Positions 57,332-64,000 of a stretch of 64,000 bases of DNA are shown one piece after another (position 1 is the stretch's first letter; each line of letters begins with the position of its first letter). A program made the position numbers and the translations under genes. The DNA lies in the NCBI GenBank assembly GCA_016845145.1, contig JAERTE010000136.1:1-64000 (forward strand), in the 5' to 3' direction. A model generated the notes under the pieces. The model was given only the letters and a program-made list of their open reading frames with translations. It did not search any database and was not told where the DNA came from. Source of the DNA: Rhodospirillaceae bacterium (GTDB taxonomy: Bacteria; Pseudomonadota; Alphaproteobacteria; Rhodospirillales; Casp-alpha2).

Positions 57332-57631
57332 ATGAACGTCATTCTCGGCCCTCTGCTGCAAGTTATTCTGATCGCCATCGAACTCTACATGTGGATCGTG
57401 ATTGTCGGTGTCGTCATGAGTTGGCTTGTGGCTTTTAATGTGATCAATACGTCGAACCGTTTCGTCTACATGGTCGGCGATTTTTGCCATCGCGCCACCG
57501 AGCCGTTGCTGGGGCCGATACGCCGCGCACTGCCAAACCTGGGCGGCATGGACCTTTCGCCCATGGTGCTGATCTTAGGGATGATCTTTGTTCGCGGTGT
57601 GATCGCCAACCTGTACCTCCGGTTTGTCTGA
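57332..57631 (+). CDS. YggT family membrane protein
   Basis: MNVILGPLLQVILIAIELYMWIVIVGVVMSWLVAFNVINTSN. Confidence 0.88.
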   Translation: MNVILGPLLQVILIAIELYMWIVIVGVVMSWLVAFNVINTSNRFVYMVGDFCHRATEPLLGPIRRALPNLGGMDLSPMVLILGMIFVRGVIANLYLRFV

Positions 57632-57974
57632 GGCGTCTCTGCCGTTCAGAAAGACACCCGACGGCATCACAGCCAACATCCGCCTGACACCGAAAGCCTC
57701 CAAGAATGCCATCATCGGTCTGAACCGATTGGCCGATGGCAGCGTCGTGCTCAAGGTTTCGATCACCGCCGTGCCTGAGAAAGGCAAGGCCAACAAGGCG
57801 CTGTTGAAACTGCTATCCAAAACCTGGGGGGTGGGCATGCGCAGCCTGTGCTTGATCAAGGGCGCGAAGGACCGTAACAAGACCGTCTTGATTGACGATG
57901 CGGACGGCCAAACCTTTCAAACTCTAAGCATCTGGGCACAAACACACGTTACGCCACCAGGGGAACAAACATGA
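57624..57974 (+). CDS. DUF167 family protein
   Basis: [17 protein letters not shown]...[27 protein letters not shown]. Confidence 0.9.
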   Translation: MSEASLPFRKTPDGITANIRLTPKASKNAIIGLNRLADGSVVLKVSITAVPEKGKANKALLKLLSKTWGVGMRSLCLIKGAKDRNKTVLIDDADGQTFQTLSIWAQTHVTPPGEQT

Positions 57975-58882
57975 GTACTGAAAACATTATCGACGGCAAA
58001 GCCTTTGCAGCCGGCTTGCGCGAGCGCGTCGGCCGCGAAGCTGCACAAGTAAAAGATGCCCACGGACTGACGCCTGGCCTAGCCGTAGTGCTGGTCGGTG
58101 ACGACCCGGCCAGCGCCGTTTACGTGCGCAACAAGGGTGAGCAAACGCGCGAAGCCGGCATGCAATCTTTCGAACACCGTCTTTCCGCCGATACGCCGGA
58201 GGCCGATGTGTTGGCTTTGGTAGAGCAACTCAACACCGATGACGACGTGCACGGCATTTTGGTGCAACTGCCGCTACCCGACCAAATCGATGAGCAAAAA
58301 GTGCTGTCCGCCATCAATCCCGACAAGGATGTCGATGGCTTTCACGTCACCAATGTGGGCCGGCTGTGGACCGGCGGCGACGCGCTGGTGCCTTGCACGC
58401 CATACGGCTGCATATTGATGCTGAAGGATCGGCTCGGCGATTTGAGCGGCAAGCGCGCCATCGTGGTGGGGCGCTCCAACATCGTCGGCAAACCCATGGC
58501 GGCATTGCTTTTGGCGGAAAGCTGCACGGTGACCATCGCGCACTCGCGCACCAAGGACTTGGCCCAGCGCTGCCGCGAATCCGATATCGTCATCGCTGCC
58601 GTCGGGCGGCCGGAAATGATCAAGGGCGATTGGATCGCGCCGGGCGCGACGGTCATCGATGTAGGGATCAACCGCGTCGATGCGCCGGAAAAAGGCATGA
58701 AGGACGACGGCACGCCGAAAACCAAATTGGTCGGTGATGTCGATTTTTCCGAGGCCGCCGAAGTGGCCGGCGCCATCACGCCAGTGCCGGGCGGCGTCGG
58801 CCCGATGACCATCGCGTGCCTGTTGCGCAATACGCTGGTCGCCGCGTGCCGCCAAAATGGCATTGAGCCGCCTGCGATTTGA
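57971..58882 (+). CDS. folD: Bifunctional methylenetetrahydrofolate dehydrogenase/cyclohydrolase
   Basis: [50 protein letters not shown]. Confidence 0.96.
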   Translation: MSTENIIDGKAFAAGLRERVGREAAQVKDAHGLTPGLAVVLVGDDPASAVYVRNKGEQTREAGMQSFEHRLSADTPEADVLALVEQLNTDDDVHGILVQLPLPDQIDEQKVLSAINPDKDVDGFHVTNVGRLWTGGDALVPCTPYGCILMLKDRLGDLSGKRAIVVGRSNIVGKPMAALLLAESCTVTIAHSRTKDLAQRCRESDIVIAAVGRPEMIKGDWIAPGATVIDVGINRVDAPEKGMKDDGTPKTKLVGDVDFSEAAEVAGAITPVPGGVGPMTIACLLRNTLVAACRQNGIEPPAI

Positions 58883-58936
58883 TGACGATTTAACACGCAG
58901 CGTCTGCGCAACGGCGTTGCCACCGATTCCCCGCAT

Positions 58937-60646
58937 GTGACATCATGGCGGCCCATGCGTGAATTGTTCCAAAGATTGGCTGCCCGGCCGGGCATTACCG
59001 CTGAGTTGATGCTGGCATCCTTTTTCGCCAACCTGCTGGCGTTGGCGTCGCCGCTGTTTGTCATCCAAGTCCTCAATCGCTACGTCACTTATGGCGTTGA
59101 TGCGACGCTGATTACGCTCACAGCCGGCGTTGTCGCCGCCATCGTGTTGGAAACCGGATTTCGCCAGGCCCGGCTGATGCTATCGGCAACGGCTCTGGAA
59201 GACCGCGACCGCGAACGCGCGGTGGGCGCGTTCGGCATGCTGACGGCAGCCAAAACCCAAGCGCTGGAACAATGGCCCGGCGGGCAACGCCGCGAAGCGG
59301 TGCGCGGGCTTGATGCGGTGGAAACGGCGTTCAACCCGCCCAATATCGGCGCCGTCATGGACGTACCGTTCGCGCTGGTGTTCGTCGCCGCATTGGCGTT
59401 GCTGAACATCTATCTGGGACTCGTCGCCGTGGCTTTCATCGCCGCCGCGTTCGGTTTCAGCCTTTATTCGCAAGCCCGCCTCAAGGGCCCCATGCAGCAA
59501 TTGTCTCAAACCGCCGGTATCGGCAACACCCTGTTGGCCACCGCCGACCGTGCCGCCGATACCATTCGGGCCTTCGGCGGACAAACACCCGTGATGGCAT
59601 CGTGGCAGCAATATGTCGGCCAGGCACAAACCCTGCGTCAAAAGGTCAGCCGCATGCAGGGCGCCGGACAAACGCTGACGCAAAGCCTGCAAGCGCTCAT
59701 GGGGGTTGCAATCATTTCCATCGGCGCGACGCTGGTGGTGTCGGGCAATCTGGATGTGGGCACACTGATCGGCGCCAATATTTTGGCGGCGCGGGGACTC
59801 GGACCAACGTTGCGTCTGGCGCAATTGACGCAATCCTTCGCCAAGGCGGAGCAATCCCTGGCCGATGCACGCAAATTGGCCGAGTTGCCGACCGAACCCG
59901 ACACGGGCACCGCATTGAACACTTTTTCAGGCTCGCTGGAATTGCGTGACGCAGGTTTCGCCTACCCCGATGCACCCGCACCTTTGTTCGAGTCGCTCAG
60001 CCTCAATCTGGCACCGGGGTCTGTGCTTGTCGTGCGCGGGCGTAATGGTGCCGGGAAGACGACCATGCTCCGCATGCTGTCGGGTCTGATAGAGCCGAGC
60101 CGTGGTCAAGTTCTTGGCGATGGCGTCGATTTGCGCCAGATGGCACCGGGCTGGTGGCGCCGCCAGATCGCCTATTTGCCGCAAGAGCCCACCTTCCTGA
60201 ACGCGTCGGTCGCCGACAATCTGTTGGCCGCCAATCCGGATATCGGCGAAGAGGGCGTCAACCGCGTTATCCGCGATGCCGGCCTGGGCGAATTCATCGA
60301 TGAAAGCGCCCAAGGCCTCGACACGCCCATAGCCGACAACGGCGGCACCCTGGCGTTCGGCATTCGTCGGCGTCTGGCGCTGGCCCGTGCACTGGCAAAC
60401 ACGCTGGGCGATGATCAAGGCGGGGGCGGTCGGCTGGTGCTGTTCGACGAACCGACGGAAGGTTTGGACAAAGAAGGCGCCGCTGCCGTTTATGCCGCCC
60501 TCAAACGCTTGGCTGAAGAACGCCGCACCCTTGTGCTGGTCTCCAATGACCCGGTGATCTTGAAGGGCGCGCGCGTGGTGCTTGATCTTAACTCCAAGCC
60601 GGCGCCGCAATTGGTATCGGTCGTGTCGTCGGAGAACGCGTCATGA
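58937..60646 (+). CDS. Type I secretion ABC transporter permease/ATPase
   Basis: N-terminal TM domain; VVRGRNGAGKTTMLRMLSGLIEPSRG; LVLFDEPTEGLDKEG. Confidence 0.88.
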   Translation: MTSWRPMRELFQRLAARPGITAELMLASFFANLLALASPLFVIQVLNRYVTYGVDATLITLTAGVVAAIVLETGFRQARLMLSATALEDRDRERAVGAFGMLTAAKTQALEQWPGGQRREAVRGLDAVETAFNPPNIGAVMDVPFALVFVAALALLNIYLGLVAVAFIAAAFGFSLYSQARLKGPMQQLSQTAGIGNTLLATADRAADTIRAFGGQTPVMASWQQYVGQAQTLRQKVSRMQGAGQTLTQSLQALMGVAIISIGATLVVSGNLDVGTLIGANILAARGLGPTLRLAQLTQSFAKAEQSLADARKLAELPTEPDTGTALNTFSGSLELRDAGFAYPDAPAPLFESLSLNLAPGSVLVVRGRNGAGKTTMLRMLSGLIEPSRGQVLGDGVDLRQMAPGWWRRQIAYLPQEPTFLNASVADNLLAANPDIGEEGVNRVIRDAGLGEFIDESAQGLDTPIADNGGTLAFGIRRRLALARALANTLGDDQGGGGRLVLFDEPTEGLDKEGAAAVYAALKRLAEERRTLVLVSNDPVILKGARVVLDLNSKPAPQLVSVVSSENAS

Positions 60647-61920
60647 CCGCTTCCGGCAACCGCAACCTCGGCACGCACTTGTTCCTGTTCTGCTGTATTG
60701 CCATGGTCGGAGCCTTCCTGGCCTGGGCGAGTTACGGCAAGCTCGATGTGGTCAGCCTGGCGACCGGCGACGTGGTGCCGGCGGGTCAGGTGAAAGCGGT
60801 GCAGCACCTGGAAGGCGGCATCGTTCGGGAAATTTTGGTGCGAGAAGGCGACAAGGTGAAAGAAGGCCAGCCGCTGGTTCGGCTGGAACCGATTCGCACC
60901 CGCACGGAAGTGGCGGAGGTAAACATCAGGCTCCGTGCCCTGCAAGTTGCCGTCACGCGGCTTGAAGCTGAAGCCACCGGCGCCGCCAAACCTGACTTCC
61001 CTCAAGCCTTGATTGATGCAGAGCCGGATCTGGTGCGCCAGGCTATGGATTTATTCGAGATCCGCCAACAACGAGTGATGAATCAAATCCGCTCGCAAGA
61101 ACATTTGATCGAGCAACGTCGCCAGGAAATCAAGGAAGTACAGGCACGCCTCAAAAACAACGCCACCTCCATAAAATTGCTGGGTGAACAGTTGAAGATC
61201 AGCCAAAAGCTGCTGAAGCTCAACCTTTCCAACCGAATGAACCACCTGAACCTTTTGAAGGAAGAATCGGAACTGAAAGGCCGGCTTGAGGAAGATCGCG
61301 CCATCTTGCCGCGTGCGAAAGCCGCACAGGCGGCGGCGCGCTCGCAACTGGCGGCGGTGAAGAACGGCTTCCACGAAGAGGCCCGCAAAGAGCTATCCGA
61401 GGTACGGCGCACGACCAAGGAGTTGTCAGAGCGGCGGCGCAAGTTTGAGGATTCACTTGCCCGCACGGTGTTGCGCGCACCCGTGGACGGCACCGTGAAA
61501 ACGCTTTACGTGGTCACGGTGGGCGGCGTTGTGCAACCGGGCGGCACGGTGTTGGACATTGTGCCCGGCGGCGACGCCCTGTTGGTCGAGGCCAAACTGC
61601 CGACCCAGGATATCGGTTTCGTGCGCATCGGCCAGGAAGCGCAGGTTCAATTGGCCTCGGCCGAAGCCGTGCGGTTCGGTATCTTGCTGGGTAAAGTGAC
61701 GCACGTCAGCCCCGACACCATCGTCACACGCGAAGGCGTGCCTTTTTACAAAGTCCGGATCGAGACCGAGCGCGCATACTTCCAACACGGTGATATCAAA
61801 CACCATTTGTCGCCGGGCATGCAGGTGCAGGCCTCCATCCGCACCGGCACGCGCACAGTGATGCGCTATCTGCTGGACCCGTACTTGCGCTCGTTCGGCA
61901 AGGCGATGCAGGAGAGATGA
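60643..61920 (+). CDS. HlyD family periplasmic adaptor
   Basis: VVPAGQVKAVQHLEGGIVREILVREGDKVKEGQPLVRLE; APVDGTVKTLYVVTVGGVVQPGG. Confidence 0.92.
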   Translation: MTASGNRNLGTHLFLFCCIAMVGAFLAWASYGKLDVVSLATGDVVPAGQVKAVQHLEGGIVREILVREGDKVKEGQPLVRLEPIRTRTEVAEVNIRLRALQVAVTRLEAEATGAAKPDFPQALIDAEPDLVRQAMDLFEIRQQRVMNQIRSQEHLIEQRRQEIKEVQARLKNNATSIKLLGEQLKISQKLLKLNLSNRMNHLNLLKEESELKGRLEEDRAILPRAKAAQAAARSQLAAVKNGFHEEARKELSEVRRTTKELSERRRKFEDSLARTVLRAPVDGTVKTLYVVTVGGVVQPGGTVLDIVPGGDALLVEAKLPTQDIGFVRIGQEAQVQLASAEAVRFGILLGKVTHVSPDTIVTREGVPFYKVRIETERAYFQHGDIKHHLSPGMQVQASIRTGTRTVMRYLLDPYLRSFGKAMQER

Positions 61921-62003
61921 TTGATCGGCCTCGCGCTTTTTTCTACAAATCGCCGGCCAAAGATGACAAATTAGAGATTAACGGAAGATACATCGGATGG
62001 AAC

Positions 62004-62357
62004 ATGGCGTGGTTTAAGAAGAGCGGCGGCAAGGCGGATGGCGCCAAACAGCGCGAGCACGACCGCGTGAGCTGCGACGGCGAGACCCTGACGTTGATTA
62101 CCGAGTCGGGAAGCGACGGTCTGTCGTTCAAATTGCTCGACGTCTCGCTGGGTGGTTTCGCCATCACCGGCTATGAAGGCCCGCTGCACGGCAATCAGTA
62201 TTTCGAGTTCCGATTCAACGGCGAATTGGGCGACGGCATCGCCACCATTGAAGGCTTCGCCAATGTGGTGCGGGTCAAGGAGGGCATGCTGGCGGCGAAA
62301 TTCACACCGCAACCCAAGATCAAGGCGTTTTTCCGCAACTATATAGACATGAAATAG
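62004..62357 (+). CDS. PilZ domain protein
   Basis: REHDR (RxxxR) and DVSLGG (D/NxSxxG). Confidence 0.85.
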   Translation: MAWFKKSGGKADGAKQREHDRVSCDGETLTLITESGSDGLSFKLLDVSLGGFAITGYEGPLHGNQYFEFRFNGELGDGIATIEGFANVVRVKEGMLAAKFTPQPKIKAFFRNYIDMK

Positions 62358-62360
62358 AGT

Positions 62361-62909
62361 CTACTTCTTTTCATCGCGCGGCTTGTATTTGAGCTCTGGG
62401 GGCTGATCCGACTCAAATGCGCCGATAAGCTGCAGGTCGAGGCGAAACGATGGCTCATTGAACGGATGGCGGGCATCGGTGAACAATCCCGTATCGTTCT
62501 TCAACATGATGATCTCGCGCAGCGCGCGGACGGTGTTGCGGCTTATTTCGAAAGCCGCGACGAACTTATCCAAGATAGCCCGTTCGCCCGACGCCACTTG
62601 GCCATCGACCAGCATGGTGTCGTACAGGTTGATAATCAGCGAAAACTTCTGGGCCGGCGTCAATCCACCCTTGATATCATCGATGAAGCGCTCAACCGGC
62701 ACCAATGAGGCATGATTGAAGGCATCGTCTGTCAGCCCGCGCAATTGGTGATTTGAGATATCTCCGCGCGCGACGTGCTTGCCCAGCACGGTCAACATTT
62801 TGGCCTTCTCTTCAATCGTCGTACGGCTGTCGGCATCGACCACGTAGGCAAGCGCACGGGCCAAGACCAACAAGCCCGCCGCACCAGAACCCTGTTCTCC
62901 GTTACTCAA
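62361..62909 (-). CDS. TerB-like protein
   Basis: LTPAQKFSLIINLYDTMLVDGQVASGERAILDKFVAAFEIS. Confidence 0.75.
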   Translation of the reverse strand: MSNGEQGSGAAGLLVLARALAYVVDADSRTTIEEKAKMLTVLGKHVARGDISNHQLRGLTDDAFNHASLVPVERFIDDIKGGLTPAQKFSLIINLYDTMLVDGQVASGERAILDKFVAAFEISRNTVRALREIIMLKNDTGLFTDARHPFNEPSFRLDLQLIGAFESDQPPELKYKPRDEKK

Positions 62910-62967
62910 TGGCTTTCCTTCCCTTCGCCGACCATAACCGGCCTAGCTGCTCTGGCTGACTTGGCAA

Positions 62968-63570
62968 TCAATACAGTATCCGCCGGGCGTCAATTGAAAT
63001 GGAGGATATCTCATAATGTGCTTCCTCGCATTTGAACGCGACATCAGCGGGCACACGCTCCATGGCTGACGCCGTGACCAGGATTTCACTGGCCTTGGCG
63101 ATATCCTCGCCCAACTTACTGGCCGTGTTGACGGCCGCGCCGAAATAATCATGGTCATCGTTGGTGACCATTAATATCCGCCCATAATCGATGCCAGTGG
63201 CGATATAGATATTGAGATCATCGGTGGTCATCAGGTTCATGGCATCGAAGGCGATGTTGATCGACACGGTCGAACGTATCGCCTCAAGCACGTCGGGAAA
63301 CGCCGCGAAGCAATTGTCGGCCTCAAACTTGATCACTTGTCCACCGAAACGCTCGATGATCGGTTTCACGACAATCTGCATATGCCTGACCATCGAGAGG
63401 TAATGCACGATGCCGTGTTTCTCCGTCAGCCGTGAAAAACCAGACATATCGTGAATACACACCGCCGTTTCAACGCCATAAGTCTCCCAGACCTTGGCCT
63501 CGATAACCTTGCGCTCCTCTTCGAGGTCCGAACGGGCATAGGATTCCATTAAATCAAAGAATTCTGACAT
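62968..63570 (-). CDS. Class III adenylate/guanylate cyclase-domain protein
   Basis: AVCIHDMSGFSRLTEKHG; VIKFEADNCFAAFPD; GIDYGRILMVTNDDHDYFGAAVNTASKL. Confidence 0.82.
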   Translation of the reverse strand: MSEFFDLMESYARSDLEEERKVIEAKVWETYGVETAVCIHDMSGFSRLTEKHGIVHYLSMVRHMQIVVKPIIERFGGQVIKFEADNCFAAFPDVLEAIRSTVSINIAFDAMNLMTTDDLNIYIATGIDYGRILMVTNDDHDYFGAAVNTASKLGEDIAKASEILVTASAMERVPADVAFKCEEAHYEISSISIDARRILY

Positions 63571-63598
63571 ATGATATCTCTTGAGTTGGGTTCGTCGC

Positions 63599-64000
63599 TC
63601 AGTCGTAAATATTGTCGCGCGCGTCGACATCCAGCGCCGTGATGGTATTCGCGTCAAGCCCGAGCAGCGCACAAACATGGTCCATTTCCTGGGCTTCCGT
63701 TTCGTGCACAGCGCCATCCGCGCGGATGACCGTAGCGCAAATAGCGCCCACCAATGCTGCCTGTTCCGCATCGCCCTTGATCGCGGAAATCACCTCGCGC
63801 GCGGCCGCGCGCCCGGCGTCGCCGTCTTTCTCTATGGCACCGACGAAATCCGAGTACATATCCGTACCGTCACCCGTGCGGTAAAGCTTCAAGTCTTCCA
63901 AGGTCTTCAGCAATGCCGTCAACGTCGCGTCCTCACGCAGGTCTCGCTTGCCGTCTGCCATGGTCAACAACGCTGCCGCCGCCATGGAGGCCTTAAACAC
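63599..64000 (-). CDS. TerB-like protein (truncated by window edge)
   Basis: AALLTMADGKRDLREDATLTALLKTLEDLKL...ATVIRADGAVHETEAQEMDHVCALLGLD. Confidence 0.7.
   Translation of the reverse strand: MFKASMAAAALLTMADGKRDLREDATLTALLKTLEDLKLYRTGDGTDMYSDFVGAIEKDGDAGRAAAREVISAIKGDAEQAALVGAICATVIRADGAVHETEAQEMDHVCALLGLDANTITALDVDARDNIYD

Overview
This is an alphaproteobacterial chromosomal window, interpreted by reading only (no database search was run). Conserved core genes flank one clear integrated genomic island. The left core holds ihfB, sppA, rpsA, cmk, aroA and a TIGR02300-type gene. Next is tRNA-Ala(GGC), whose 3' 52 bp (6305-6356) recurs perfectly at 23709-23760. These repeats are attL/attR of a ~17.4 kb element starting with a tyrosine integrase (6504-7928). 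The island carries: a serine-recombinase-like protein lacking the catalytic Ser; a short clamp-loader-like AAA+ ATPase; an HUH Rep-like protein (HxH and YxxK); a catalytic-domain-only tyrosine recombinase next to a perfect 11-11-11 inverted repeat; and a pair of small paralogues near the right end. It also carries a long minus-strand operon (21089 to 12858): HTH, PUA/EVE-like+Mrr nuclease, two dissimilar adenine-MTase-like proteins, a GIY-YIG-helicase, two unknown proteins and a PD-(D/E)XK-like nuclease. That operon is the best candidate for a new defence/RM-like system. At least five copies of a ~21 bp palindrome (WTCTTACGTSACKTAAGATA-like) are scattered through the island, mostly between genes. 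The right core contains a Mo-hydroxylase/CO-dehydrogenase-like cluster, an MBL+cNMP protein with a duplicated start region, lptCAB-rpoN-hpf-ptsN, and an apparently decayed zur/znuA remnant. It also has a CoA-dependent dicarboxylate-type catabolic cluster, folD, a type I secretion pair followed by a PilZ protein, and a cyclase-like/TerB group.
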